Positions 1 to 9,905 of a DNA stretch of 64,000 nucleotides are shown piece after piece; positions within the stretch are counted from its first letter, which is position 1; each line of letters begins with the position of its first letter. The notes under the pieces were generated by a model. That model ran no database searches and had not been told where the DNA came from. It saw nothing but the letters and a program-made list of their open reading frames with translations. The stretch is from Acanthosepion esculentum. Taxonomy: Eukaryota; Mollusca; Cephalopoda; Sepiida; Sepiidae. A program made the translations under genes and the position numbers. The stretch is from NCBI GenBank assembly GCA_964036315.1, contig OZ038508.1:49575024-49639023 (forward strand). The letters are read 5' to 3'.

Positions 1-89
1 ATAAAGTTCCCTAATTCGTTTCATTGAACTAACAGAGTAGCGTATGTCAAACACTTCAACACCGCGTGTCTCGTCTACGCTACCACAAA

Positions 90-520
90 TTATTTATTTT
101 GTATAAATACAAAATTATGGCACAAGGCCGAAGGGGAAATGGGGAGTGGCTGATCTTCATTAGCTATCTTAATCCTAGTTAATCAGAATCCTGACCCATT
201 CATTCATTACAATTTGCTCATTCACCATAAGAACTCATCCATCACCACTCAATCCTGCATATACCATAATACGGCATATTCACAAGGGACATACAAAACA
301 TTCCATAAGGTAAAAATTTGATGAAAGTTCAAAATATGTAAACATTTCATGAATCATGGAATGATGGGGAGGGGATGAACCCAGAAAACAAATTAAAATG
401 TAACACAAAGATAAAACTAAAAGAAAACAAACGATCGTAGGACCCATCCGCCCTTCAAAATAATAAGAGAGGCCGCTGTATTCTGCCGACAGACAGAATC
501 AAGATGCACACTCACTAATG
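90..520 (+). repeat. dispersed repeat A, copy 1
   Basis: About 430 bp that is clearly related to 43015-43470 in the same orientation. Shared landmarks are 'ggcacaaggccgaa', 'aactcatccat', 'cccgtcc/cccatccgcccttcaaaa' and 'gctgtattctgcc', in the same order. The family is not recognised. The two copies have diverged by many substitutions and small indels, so this is an old interspersed repeat. No long frame runs through it. Confidence 0.7.
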
Positions 521-1055
521 TAATGGGGAGGATGAAAATAAACGACGGAATGGGAAAATGAAAGGCTAACCTGGCCGAGGTGAAAACAGGAGACAAAAAC
601 AAACTGGGGAGGTTGGGAAATTCGACATCGATCATAACAAAAGAGAATGCCGGGAAGAGGCCGTGAGCAACACTTATTCACATTAACTAGGAAGAGATTA
701 TAGTGTCTAACTTAACCAGGAAAGGGTTCACAGGAAACCGCCCTGTTGCATCAAGGGGACTTCAAAGATAAAATCAAGTCTATCCCCATTCCACACGAAC
801 CAGTATCACCGCAGCCACCCACCTTTCGCTGAAATCTGTCTAAACCAAACGCTTTCTATCGGATCCGATTGTTAACCTAAGCTGATGATTAAAGAAAACG
901 ACCAGATCATGATGCAAATAACGTTGATATTCTGTCCTTTCGCGACGTCCACCAAATCCCAGTTGTGACAACCAACTACACGAGATTGTGAGGTCGATTA
1001 TGCGCAGTGTCCTTTTGGTTTTCAGTATGTCCTGTTAATGCCACATTATCGCTGA
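521..1055. other. unannotated stretch
   Basis: Nothing recognisable. Short open frames on the minus strand lack any family resemblance and look like chance. Confidence 0.5.
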
Positions 1056-1235
1056 CGCTCTCTTCTTCTATTTCTTTTTCTTCTTCTTCATCGTCATCTT
1101 CTTCTTCTTCTTCTTCGCCTTCTTTTTCTTCTTCTTCTTCTTCTTCTTTTTTTCTACTTCTTTTTCTTCTTCTCCTTCTTTTTCTTCTTTTCATTCTTCT
1201 TCTTCTTCTTCTTTTTCTTCTTCTTCCTCTACTAC
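1056..1235 (+). repeat. (TTC)n polypyrimidine tract
   Basis: Imperfect CTT/TTC trinucleotide array with T-runs and single GCC/CTC interruptions. It produces Ser-rich (+) and Glu/Lys-rich (-) open frames that are artefacts of the repeat. Confidence 0.95.
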
Positions 1236-1249
1236 AATATATCGTTTAT

Positions 1250-1300
1250 CTTCAGGACTTTGGCGATCATGGCTCTCCAAAAAACTCTGTTTTTTTTACT
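1250..1300 (-). mobile_element. LINE 3' end fragment (RTE-like)
   Basis: The motif 'ggcgatcatggctctcca' is the reverse complement of the C-terminal coding end of the LINE family seen more completely at 35999-36775, where it encodes W-R-A-M-I-A. Only about 50 bp survives here, next to the polypyrimidine tract. Confidence 0.55.
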
Positions 1301-1543
1301 TACTATTAAGTTTGCAAAATGTTGCTTATTAGGCATTAAATTACATAAGTTAGCATTGTCCATAGTATACTTTGACTTTTATAGTTACTATAAGAATATT
1401 TTTGAGCGTTCTTAAATTTAAAATTCTGAAAATCTAACGATATTTTTGCGTCTCTTTATAAATACATGTTGCAAATAAAATCTCTACATTTACCATTACA
1501 GGACGAAACACGTTCGTAAAGAAAAAGGTTCCATTTGTTTTTA

Positions 1544-1547
<4 letters not shown>

Positions 1548-1626
<79 letters not shown>

Positions 1627-1639
1627 GTATATATATATG

Positions 1640-1672
<33 letters not shown>

Positions 1673-1755
1673 GTATATATATATGTATATATATACATAT
1701 ATATATATGTATATATATATATATGTATATATATATATGTATATATATGTATATA

Positions 1756-1788
<33 letters not shown>
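1548..1788. repeat. (TA)n with TATG variants
   Basis: About 240 bp of TA dinucleotides, interrupted in the second half by regularly spaced TATG units. It abuts the left pseudo-LTR of the Penelope-like element. Confidence 0.97.
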
Positions 1789-1789
<1 letters not shown>

Positions 1790-1935
1790 AGTGAACATAG
1801 AAGTCAACACTTAGAGGCGACGATTGCATCTAGCATGAAACAGACTGTCGCCTCTAAGTGTTGACTTCTACGTTCACTTTTATATTTACACACGCTCTAT
1901 CTCTTATATTGAGCACTTTAAAACTATATTTCTTC

Positions 1936-1987
<52 letters not shown>

Positions 1988-1999
1988 GTGTGTGTGTGA
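1790..1999 (+). repeat. PLE-A left pseudo-LTR with foldback
   Basis: From about 1819 onward this segment recurs at 4022-4215, on the other side of the Penelope-like coding remnant, so the two are read as pseudo-LTRs of one element. Shared text includes 'catgaaacagactgtcgcc', 'taagtgttga' and 'attgagcacttta', followed by (TA)n(TG)n. Its first 89 bp form a foldback: 1790-1818 pairs with 1850-1878 with a single mismatch. This arrangement matches the published observation that PLE pseudo-LTRs carry hammerhead motifs. Confidence 0.7.
1816..1854 (+). ncRNA. degenerate hammerhead-like motif in PLE-A left pLTR
   Basis: Reading 5' to 3': stem I arm ending at 1818, GACGA at 1819-1823, short stem II UGC/GCA, GAAA at 1837-1840, stem III ACA-GAC-UGU, then C1849 and the second stem I arm from 1850. 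Stem I is up to 29 bp long. The CU of the CUGANGA core appears to be missing, so this copy is probably inactive. Confidence 0.4.
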
Positions 2000-2096
2000 T
2001 GACGGTGCTTAAAATGACTAGACAATTTCAGTGTATCTCTTTTTTATATGATCACTCACTTTCCCCACCCTATTTCTTAACTTGTCATGACCCTGA

Positions 2097-2879
2097 AATA
2101 ATTATTTTCTGGGTCGTCCTGTCGACTGGCTACACGAACTAAGCAAAATAATAGCGAGAAATGACACACGAGTCTACAGGGACGACGGTCTCATAATCTT
2201 AAGAAACTATAACAAACAAAACACAGACAAAACTAGAAAAGCAATAATAAAGATTTTCAAAAATAATGGATTCGACATAGATATAAAAACTAACCTAAAT
2301 GAAGTAGATTTTCTAGATGTTACCTTCAACCTAAGAAAAGGCACATACAAACCATACAGAAAACCCAATGATAAACCACTCTATATACACACATCTTCCA
2401 ACCACCCGTCTTTTATAATCAAACAGATACCAAAATCGATTAACCGCAGGCTTTCAGACAATTGTTTCAATGAATCTATATTTAACAAAGCTAAGAAAGA
2501 ATACGAAACAGCCCTAACAGATAGCGGATTCCCAGCAATACTCACATACTCACCACAGAACACAGAAAAGGCCAACAGGAAAAGAAATATCATATGGTTC
2601 ACCCCACCGTACAGCATAAACGTAAAAACAAACGTAAGAAAAATATTCTTCAAACTCTTACACAAACACTTCTTGAAATCAAGCACCCTACAAAAAATAT
2701 TCAACAAAAACACAGTAAAAATCAGCTACAATTGCACCGAGAACATGGCACAAATAATAAAAAAGCACAACCGGAAAATTATCAACAGACCACACGAACA
2801 AATTAAACCCACGTGCAACTGCAGAATAAAGAACGAATGTCCCTTAAACGATAATTGTTTACAAAACAACGTAATATAG
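2097..2879 (+). pseudogene. Penelope-like element reverse transcriptase, C-terminal part
   Basis: This is an uninterrupted 260-codon frame without a start codon, so it is a 5'-truncated remnant. The reverse-transcriptase catalytic box reads V-Y-R-D-D-G-L at 2172-2192. It is followed by F-L-D-V-T-F near 2310, the N-H-P-S-F-I-I-K segment and an I-I-W-F-T-P-P motif typical of Penelope-like RTs. The frame then enters the linker and Cys-rich start of the GIY-YIG domain (C-N-C-R, C-P-L, C-L, ending N-V-I) and stops at TAG 2877-2879, where the family normally has a Tyr codon. PLE proteins copy RNA into DNA and cut target DNA with the GIY-YIG nuclease. Flanking pseudo-LTRs at 1790 and 4004 support one inserted element. 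Family assignment is confident; the clade within PLEs is not. Confidence 0.85.
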
Positions 2880-3230
2880 CCACGATAAAATAATGAAGAA
2901 AAAGTATACATAGAAGTAACTGAAGGACCCTGGAAACAAAGAAATTATGTACACAAAACATCTTTCACAAATAGTAAATATGCGAACGGCACAATGCTTT
3001 CTAAGTATATCTGGGAAATTAAAAACAAAACGCACACCACACCAAAAATATCTTGGAAAATAAGATCATCAGCCTACAACAACCAATCAAAAACTTGCAA
3101 ACTGCTTGGAGAAAAATAGCTTCCCAGACCAAAATAAATTATTAAATAAAACATCCGAGCTCATCTCAAAATGCAGACATGAAAACAAATTTTTACTACG
3201 TTACTTAAAAATCAAAAACGGAAAAATAAA
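2880..3230 (+). pseudogene. PLE-A GIY-YIG endonuclease remnant
   Basis: This continues the frame of the RT after its TAG stop and has a further TAA at 2886-2888. Visible are V-Y-I-E-V-T-E-G-P-W-K, H-K-T-S-F, L-S-K-Y-I-W-E and, after stops and frame slips, K-T-S-E-L-I-S-K-C-R-H. These are the usual landmarks of PLE GIY-YIG nucleases. The second signature triad reads Y-I-E instead of Y-I-G, which with the stops argues for a dead nuclease. Confidence 0.75.
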
Positions 3231-4003
3231 TAAATAAACAAAATGACAATAAAATAAGCAAAATAAATTAATCCAAATAAATTACCAAATCACACCTGTT
3301 AGAATAGACGAAATAGAATACAAAATAAGAAACAAATTAAAGTAAATAATAAACAAAATAAAGTAAATAATAAGCAAATTAGCAAACTATTATTACCAAA
3401 ATATTAGTTCGACTATAAAAATCAAACCAAAAATCGGACGAAAAAATAACTATAACTGTTATATAACGATAAAAAAATGAATAAAAAAAAATAATATACT
3501 ACATATAAAAACGAGAAAATATACAGTATAACAAATAAATAATAACAAATAAAATAAATTGATCCAAATACATCTAAATATATAAATAAACTAACAACCG
3601 ATACCGATAAACTATCCGTTAGAAAAAAACAAATAAAGATAATCAATCCAAATAAATTCATGAAGTAATTAACAAATTAAAAACTATTCCCGCCAAAATA
3701 ATAGTTAGAACAAACTACAATAATCAACCCCCAAATTGAACAAATAGCTTTATCTCCCCCCCACAAAAAAACTCTTAAATAAGCATATAAACGAATTTTT
3801 ACTACGTTAATAAAAACACCGATCAAAATCAAAATAAAAAATAAAAAAATAAATAAGATAAAAAAAAAATACAAAAATAAATAAAAAAAAAATTTTTAGC
3901 CCAAATAAATACATAAACAAATAAACGACTTCCAGTAAAGTAACCGCCAAAATAGACGAACCACAATGCACCACTGACCGTATATATAAATAGCCGAGAA
4001 AAA
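3231..4003. other. A-rich spacer between PLE-A coding remnant and right pLTR
   Basis: Strongly A-rich plus strand with repeated 'aaataaataa' and 'atccaaataaatt' phrases. The latter recurs near 3268, 3552 and 3647, suggesting slippage or small internal duplications. It is probably the 3' untranslated part of the element. No coding evidence. Confidence 0.5.
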
Positions 4004-4016
4004 TAACAGCACTCGT

Positions 4017-4056
4017 GGCCTGACGATTGAATCATAGCATGAAGCAGACTGTCGCC
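4017..4056 (+). ncRNA. hammerhead-like motif in PLE-A right pLTR
   Basis: GGC (4017-4019), CUGACGA (4020-4026), a weak stem II over 4027-4040, GAAG (4041-4044), stem III G-C-A/U-G-U, then C4053 and GCC (4054-4056) closing stem I. The CUGANGA core is complete, unlike the left copy, but the invariant GAAA is GAAG and stem II is poor. A decayed ribozyme is the likely reading. Confidence 0.4.
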
Positions 4057-4162
4057 TCTAAGTGTTGAATTCTATGTTCACTTTTATATTTACACACTCT
4101 CTATCTCTGATATTGAGCACTTTATCCCATAAATATAGCACATCTTAAGACTATATTTCTTC

Positions 4163-4193
<31 letters not shown>

Positions 4194-4212
4194 CGCGCGC
4201 GCGCATATATAT
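4163..4212. repeat. (TA)n(TG)n(CG)n
   Basis: Compound dinucleotide array at the end of the PLE-A right pLTR; the CG block is a potential Z-DNA former. Confidence 0.95.
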
Positions 4213-4254
4213 AATATTGCACATTTAGTACTGGTGTAATAAGATTGTGCACGG

Positions 4255-4565
4255 TGTGCATTTATGTGTCATGCGTAATACACGCCTAGGCGATCATATA
4301 TCTTTCAATACATGACTGACGAAGCAGATTTTTTCCCGCAGTAGGTTGCCATTTCTTTCTGCGATAGACCAGTTGTCATTCAAGGCTATAGAACTCAGTC
4401 TGTCCTGCTATTAACCCATAGCTGGTGGTGGAGAAGAAGAGGATTCATACCTTTCTCAAGTGTATTAGCATGTAAGTGAATGTAATGGATTCGACTGGAA
4501 TTGGAACTCATCTCTCGATTCCTCAAATCGCTATCTATTACTCAAACGTACCTACCTAGCTATAA
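4255..4565 (-). mobile_element. tRNA-like SINE copy (hairpin tail type)
   Basis: Two blocks shared with other places. The first, 'gatcatatatctttcaatacatgactgacga', is a hairpin motif repeated at 6743-6812 and 60680-60745. The second, 'cccatagctggtggtggagaag' through 'tggaattggaactca', reappears in reverse complement at 8795-8985. On the minus strand the sequence 'gagttccaattcc' resembles a degenerate tRNA B box. Interpreted as a tRNA-derived SINE, orientation minus. Confidence 0.5.
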
Positions 4566-4964
4566 ATTTAAAGACAAGAAATAATAATGATAACTATTAG
4601 AGTTTATAATGTTACAATTTTTGTGTACCGTTATTTACTAGTGAGCCAACCAAAATGAGCTGACTCATTTTATAGTTTGCCAAAAGAAGGTTAACCAATC
4701 AGAAGAATTGAAATATTCAATCCGACATGATATAAATGCGGCCATTTTGTTTTTTCTTGTCGAATTATCCACTGCTAACCTGTCAGATGAAAGACCTTAA
4801 GAACAATGCTTTCCTACTCTCTCCGAATATTCACTGCCAACCTCTGATATGGAAGACCTTAAGAATTATTGAACAGCTGCTACTAGATATTGGTGTTGTT
4901 TCATTGAACAAATTACTTACGTTGATTTTCTACATTCGGACTACGGTGAACATGTATAACAGAT
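4566..4964. other. unannotated stretch
   Basis: Nothing recognised except two imperfect direct repeats of 'cactgctaacctgtcagatgaaagacctta' type near 4768 and 4829. Confidence 0.5.
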
Positions 4965-5405
4965 AAAGGCGCCCACTAAGAGGATACAATATTGTGCTCT
5001 TATATGCCAGTGAACGCTGGACAATGTCACCACAGATGAAGAGCAACGTAGAGGCAAGAGAAACATGGTTCTACAGAAAGATACTGAGAATACCCTGGAC
5101 GGAGCGAGTAAGCAACAAAAAAGACTCAAAAAGAATGATAACAAAAGAATCACATACTCAAAATCAGAAAGAGACAGTTGAAATGTCGTCTAGGGCATAA
5201 AATGAAGAAGTGGGGTCGGAAAACAGGGCATATCGGCAGCAAGAGATATCTCGAAAGGCAGCGGTCCATCCCTGAAAGAAGCTCGTGCTAACGGATGACG
5301 GAACAGAGGACCGGTGACTTGGCACAGGTAGAAATATTACTAAGCTCCACGAACGATAGGAGATTGCGGAGAGCTATGATCGGCCATGCCGTAAAGGGCT
5401 GGTAT
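4965..5405 (+). pseudogene. RTE-like LINE, C-terminal region remnant
   Basis: In the frame of 4994-5200 the translation reads S-E-R-W-T-M-S-P-Q-M-K, then T-W-F-Y-R-K-I-L-R-I-P-W-T-E-R-V-S-N. This is the post-RT segment of an APE-type non-LTR retrotransposon, equivalent to the segment at 36360-36480. Downstream frames are broken. The end, 'agattgcggagagctatgatcggccatgcc', corresponds to the family's L-R-R-A-M-I-G-H-A terminus. Confidence 0.75.
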
Positions 5406-5644
5406 TTTTCATCACCTCGTTACCGAATGTAACACAAGGTCGAATTTTAGAGTGGGTTTACCGGCAGTATCGTAGTAAAACTGCCTAATCCCCCTCGACC
5501 CTTCCCCTTTTGAGGACGCCTTAGTCGCCGAGCAATAAACCCAGCCTTCTCCCGAAGGAGACAGGTACTGCCCGGAGATCGTCCCGAAGGGATAGAAAAA
5601 GAAGATCAAATGCAAAGTTAACAAAAATTACGTTGTACTATTTG

Positions 5645-6045
5645 TTCGTCCTGGGTAGGACGTTAAACTGCATCCAACAGCAAGGCCTCTGATCAGGAGG
5701 TTTTGAGGAAGCGTGGAACCACCTCTTAATTGTTGGTGTTCCCAGGTCCACCCTGACCCGGGTGGTAGCACCTGTTCGGGTCCCAGCTATGGGAAAATAG
5801 TGAACTTCCAGATCTTTTCCAGCACATTGAAATAATGATGTTGCCAACTACACTTTTTTGAAACAATGATGTTGCCAGATTTTGAAACAATGATGCTGCC
5901 AGTTTTTGAAACAATGATGCTGCCAGCTATACGTTTTTGAAACAATGATGCTGCCAGCTAAACATTTTTGATATATTTAGTAAATACTGGATGTGGCATT
6001 AAATAACCCATAGTGGTTGATATGCCATAAAACCCCAAACAACCA
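5645..6045 (-). mobile_element. dispersed repeat B (SINE-like), short copy
   Basis: Related to 30860-31460 (same orientation) and 45575-46440 (opposite). Landmarks in order: 'gtcctgggtaggacg', 'acagcaaggcctctgatcagg', 'ggaaccacctcttaatt', 'ggtgttcccaggtccaccct', 'gggtcccagctatggg', and at the far end 'ggcattaaataaccca' with 'ggttgatatgccataaaa'. Between 5830 and 5960 lie five imperfect tandem copies of 'gaaacaatgatgctgccag', a family-internal minisatellite. Confidence 0.7.
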
Positions 6046-6066
6046 ACCAACATGTACTATTTGTTT

Positions 6067-6071
<5 letters not shown>

Positions 6072-6114
<43 letters not shown>
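6072..6114. repeat. (TA)n
   Basis: Uninterrupted TA dinucleotide array immediately after repeat B. Confidence 0.97.
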
Positions 6115-6116
<2 letters not shown>

Positions 6117-6655
6117 CACTTATATTGGTAAATAAGATTTTTAAAAATATCGTTATTATATCGGATGTCTGTGACTGATTTATTGATTTATTTTTTTTTA
6201 ATTATCGTTTCATTTTTTTGCCTCACACCAGTAAGTATTGTTCTGACATATATTTAATCAAAAGAGGAAATGAACATTTTAATGGATGTGTTTCATAAAT
6301 CTGACAGCTGGTATTACGAAAACATGAAAAGTGAGTTTTTCCAATATTCGGTAAGCCCTCCTGTTTACATTTTAAATTAACTCTAATGTGTCCACATTCA
6401 AAATTAGCAAAATTTCAACAGAGAAATAGTGTTTTCCGTCATTAGTATTCTCCCAGTCGAGTTCAGGTGATGTAGTTTTGCTTAGTTTGTGTGTAAAAGC
6501 ACTGTCTTCTGAATTTAGCCGAATAACGTCCGGGTGATTATCAGAGCGAAAACAAAAGAAGGAAAAGTAATAATTAGGAGACAATAAATTATGAAAAGAA
6601 TAAAATAACCCCGATATTCTACACATGTTCACATACACAAATATAAAGGCGCGTG
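6115..6655. other. unannotated stretch
   Basis: No family recognised. An open minus-strand frame over 6372-6728 has no recognisable domain and runs into a CA repeat. Confidence 0.45.
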
Positions 6656-6659
6656 CGCT

Positions 6660-6712
6660 CACACACACACACACACACATAAACGCACACACAAGTATAT
6701 ATACACACACAC
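6660..6712. repeat. (CA)n
   Basis: Imperfect CA array with one TATATA interruption. Confidence 0.95.
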
Positions 6713-6742
6713 AAAGAAGAAAAATCAACTTCAGTCAGTTAT

Positions 6743-6812
6743 TTGCTATGCGTGATACACGCTTAGGTTATCATGTATCTTTCGATACATGACTGACGAG
6801 GCAGATTTTTAT
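6743..6812. repeat. dispersed hairpin motif, copy 2
   Basis: 'tgatacacgcttaggttatc', then 'atgtatctttcgatacat', a perfect 7 bp stem with a TTTC loop, then 'gactgacgaggcag'. The same block occurs at 4270-4330 and 60680-60745. Confidence 0.6.
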
Positions 6813-6854
6813 TACGCATGGATTTTAAATTTAATTTTTATAATTAAATTTACA

Positions 6855-6900
<46 letters not shown>
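6855..6900. repeat. (AAT)n
   Basis: About 15 units of AAT. Confidence 0.97.
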
Positions 6901-6956
6901 GTTAAGAACACCAGATTGTAAATCTTACTGTGCTTTCTCATTATTTTAACCCCACC

Positions 6957-6992
6957 ATATATATATATATGTGACGATATATTTATGTGACG

Positions 6993-7052
<60 letters not shown>
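6957..7052. repeat. (TA)n, interrupted
   Basis: Two TA blocks separated by 'gtgacgatatatttatgtgacgaa'; the interruption 'tgacgaaatata' reappears inverted as 'atatatttcgtca' at 7043-7056, giving a foldback around the longer TA block. Confidence 0.9.
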
Positions 7053-7054
<2 letters not shown>

Positions 7055-7056
7055 CG

Positions 7057-7860
7057 TCATATAAAACGAGTTTATTTCCAAACATAATCTTCAGGTGCTG
7101 AATGGAGACTCAGAATCAGAAACATCATCACAGCTTTGTCGACTTGAAGGCATACTGCAAATCAGTTTGATTATCTTATCTTCATTGTAAGTAAATCCTA
7201 AACGCCCCCTCCAAGCCTCTCTGTCATCTGCTAAGTCACAGAAGTGTTATAGGTTTATCGAAGCCTTTCATAGTTTTACGGGGAATGTTAGAATTTTATT
7301 GATGATTCTTTCAATGTCGTACATTGGGTAAGATACGGTTGTTCGTCCATTTTCTATGGGTGTCATTCTTCCATTTGGCATTGATGACTAAACCAGTTCC
7401 ACAATATTTAGTGTCTGTTTCCAAAGCTCTTAACCTGTATTAACAACATGTATCAAGGTTATAACGACAATATGCAACAAGCTTTCCTCGTCCTGAGCCA
7501 ATGATTCCCGCTTTTATTTTTCTTTCTTGATTTTCTTCACAACGCCTCTAACATTAAATATCCCGATTGTAAAATCTTTATATACAATTTGATGCATTTG
7601 CTAAGTACTAAATAAGAAGTTGGCAACTTTTAACGGTTTACTCATCTTCTTTCTCAAACCACCAATGGAAAATGCTGTGTGCCCGCTTAATTTTAAATTA
7701 TAAATGTAAAAAAAATATTTGGTGTCCAATGTGTTCAAACACAAACAATTATCAGCAATTATCGATTAGTTTCCCAGCTTTTATTAAAAAAATTTCAACT
7801 TTGTTTTTAGAATTGTCTGACAGCGGCAGATTTGGTAAGAACGGTGCAATGCCGTAAGAA
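7057..7860. other. unannotated stretch
   Basis: Mixed-composition DNA. 7070-7110 ('aacataatcttcaggtgctga') resembles PLE pseudo-LTR ends but is too short to call. Nothing else recognised. Confidence 0.4.
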
Positions 7861-8110
7861 CATTTATTTTATATATATATAATATTTCTAATATCACAGT
7901 TTTGAATACCTGGAAAAAAAATTCTAAAGTTCCCAATACCCTCTGTCATACTCATGCTAGACCTACCAAGGTAACAAATTTAATCCGATTTTTTCCACTA
8001 TGTCATACAATTTCCCCAATACTGTTTTTGATATATATAATATAGAGTTATCACATACACATATGTATGTGTGTGCATATATATATCTATATATATATAT
8101 ATATTTTTGT

Positions 8111-8415
8111 TATACACAGACAGACTATTTCGCCGTTTCACAGCTCATCAGTGTGGTTAGACGTCTGGTTGCCTCTAGCTAGGATCGAAACCCGACTGAA
8201 TTGGCGTCAGTCGGAACTTCTATCACGGCAGGGATGAAGGTAAATTTTAGCATGTTTATTTTTAGATTTAGATAAACACACAGTGACTGACAGTGACTTA
8301 ATTCTGCTGAAGAGTCATGCTATATTAGCTTAAATAGTCACTGTTTAAAAAACTCACACCTCAAACCAAAGAGCCAATATATATATATATATATATGTAT
8401 ATACATTTTCAGGAG

Positions 8416-8418
<3 letters not shown>
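8111..8418 (-). mobile_element. hammerhead-bearing tRNA-like SINE, copy 1
   Basis: Reverse-orientation member of the family seen at 11405-11707, 20005-20222 and 23717-24018. On the minus strand the order is: body starting 'ggctcctgaaaatg' (interrupted by a TA block at 8377-8400), a tRNA-like segment with a B-box-like 'ggtttcgatcctagc' around 8176-8195, then the ribozyme at 8115-8156. The A-box region is altered here ('ccgtgatagaag'). Confidence 0.75.
8115..8156 (-). ncRNA. type I hammerhead ribozyme, SINE copy 1
   Basis: On the minus strand: CCACA, CUGAUGA, stem II GCUGU-GAA-ACGGC, GAAA, a short stem III, UC, UGUG. All core nucleotides of a hammerhead are present. Compared with the other copies, one stem II substitution (A to G) keeps a U-G pair. 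Predicted cleavage is after the C complementary to 8119. Confidence 0.75.

Positions 8419-8510
<92 letters not shown>
8419..8510. repeat. (TA)n
   Basis: About 46 uninterrupted TA units, directly after the SINE. Confidence 0.97.
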
Positions 8511-8512
<2 letters not shown>

Positions 8513-8519
8513 TTATGCA

Positions 8520-8680
8520 GTGTTACATTAGAACATGCACATATCCACTACTAAATTGTACGTTTTTGTTTCAACGTCAAAAAAAAAGATCCTGATTCTC
8601 CGCCTGATGAGACGTTTAAAAAAGTTTTTCCTTTGACGTTGAAACAAAAATGTACAATTTTGTAGTGGAGAGAAGAAATA
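8520..8680. repeat. foldback, PLE-pLTR-like
   Basis: 'ccactactaaattgtacgtt' and 'tttgtttcaacgtcaaa' (8540-8582) are inverted at 8632-8672. The arm also recurs at 34270-34335. The intervening 'cctgatgagacgttt' resembles the CTGATGA-containing end of PLE pseudo-LTRs. Confidence 0.6.
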
Positions 8681-8769
8681 AATAAATATTTACGGCTCTC
8701 CTTTGAGCACTGTTTTTAAATTAATGTTTTGGACGCTGTAATCTTACTGTTCGTTCTGATGTTAAACTA

Positions 8770-8990
8770 CTTGCGAGTGAAGCATACATACACATATACC
8801 TCTCTCTCGATTGACCAGTGAATAACGACTTGGATTGAGGAATCGAAGACACGAGTTTGAATTCCAGTCGAATCCATTACATTCATTTACGTGCTAATAG
8901 CCTTGGGAAAGGTATGAATCCTCCTCTTCTCCCATCAGCTATGGGTAAATAACAGGACAGATTAAGTTCTATAGCCTTAGGTGGCAACTG
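8770..8990 (+). mobile_element. tRNA-like SINE copy (opposite to 4380-4565)
   Basis: Reverse complement of the 4380-4565 block: 'ttgaggaatcga', 'gaattccagtcgaatccatt', 'gggaaaggtatgaatcctcct', 'agctatgggta', 'aacaggacag'. The tRNA-like start lies at the left end. Confidence 0.6.
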
Positions 8991-9166
8991 GCCTAGGAGA
9001 AGGACAACTTCGGATTCAAAACCTGCGTCTTTGAATTCGGCCCTTCAAAAAAGTGTGGTTGGTGCTGCACAAAGACCTGTGATCACATTATATGTGCTGG
9101 TGCCTGCACTGTCGGTTCCTAGGAACCTGTGTGACCCTCATAGGTCGAATACGACTGGAGAATCCA

Positions 9167-9168
<2 letters not shown>

Positions 9169-9236
<68 letters not shown>

Positions 9237-9240
9237 GTAT
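9169..9240. repeat. (TA)n
   Basis: TA array ending in TATG variants. Confidence 0.97.
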
Positions 9241-9374
9241 ATAAACACAAAAATAAAAATTTTGGTACAGCCGGCAGAAAGGCTGAAATGTGAGCAAAAG
9301 TGAAAAGAAAGAAAGAACAGATATAAAAAAAATGGCGAAAAGTATCATAAGCTAAGCAAAAAACAAAGAGGCAG

Positions 9375-9905
9375 ACACTTTCTTCTTCATGTGTCGTGTC
9401 CGCTCAGAATTGGCGCGATCATGGCTCTGCACAGCATCCTGTCCCATGTAGCTCTTAATTCATTTTGTCATTCTGTTATTTCTTATGCATTTAATGAAAC
9501 TCACTATGTATGTTCTGTGTTACTTGTCCTCAATCTGTCCTGAAAGTATTACATTTTCTAAGTGTCCTTTTTCTTGCTATTGACTCTAAAACTTTGTTTT
9601 CGTTCGTAGGTTCGGTCCACGGTATCCTCACCATCGTTTTGTAGAACGACATTTCTGTCGGTTTGAGTAGATTGCCCAGCGCTCGCTGTCATACAAGAGA
9701 ATAGATATGATATCACCTAATATTTCAGTACTCTTTTCCTTGTTTCTAACGAAGTTTTTTCTTTCTATTTCGTTGGATTCTGCTTAGTTCTTGGACGACA
9801 ACTTTGGCTATCCCAATGCACCTTTGTGTTTCAGTGTCGCACTTTCCGTCTTCTGTTAAAACACTTCCTAGATATCTAATTTTTTCTACTTGTTTAAACG
9901 CCTAA
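9375..9905 (-). pseudogene. RTE-like LINE, RT C-terminal region remnant
   Basis: The reverse complement matches, piece by piece and with frameshifts, the LINE segment at 36150-36775: the L-T-E-D-G-K-C block near 9840-9860, I-A-K near 9808, Y-D-S-E-R-W near 9680, F-Y-K near 9650 and the end 'gagccatgatcgcgcca' near 9410-9426. Frames are extensively broken. It lacks the catalytic RT part. Confidence 0.7.

Larger units (their letters stand above)
4004..4215 (+). repeat. PLE-A right pseudo-LTR
   Basis: Counterpart of 1819-1999, with the same order of blocks: hammerhead-like core, 'gtcgcctctaagtgttg', 'ttatatttacacac', 'attgagcactttat', then (TA)n(TG)n(CG)n. About 40 bp near 4130 is absent from the left copy. 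Confidence 0.7.

Noticed and set aside
1007..1309. Ser-rich and Glu-rich open frames on both strands
   Set aside because: They are translations of the (TTC)n tract; composition is set by the repeat.
1456..1864. Tyr-Ile repeat 'proteins' on both strands, and similar ones at every (TA)n tract
   Set aside because: (TA)n has no stop in two frames per strand; these are microsatellite artefacts.
2381..2713. 110-codon minus-strand open frame
   Set aside because: It lies antisense to the PLE reverse transcriptase and has no domain; shadow of the real frame.
2594..2806. 70-codon plus-strand frame starting with Met
   Set aside because: It overlaps the PLE frame in another phase; Lys-rich composition comes from the A-rich strand.
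4305..4330. CTGACGA in the dispersed hairpin motif (also 6789, 60722) as a ribozyme core
   Set aside because: No GAAA follows at a workable distance, so the core is incomplete.
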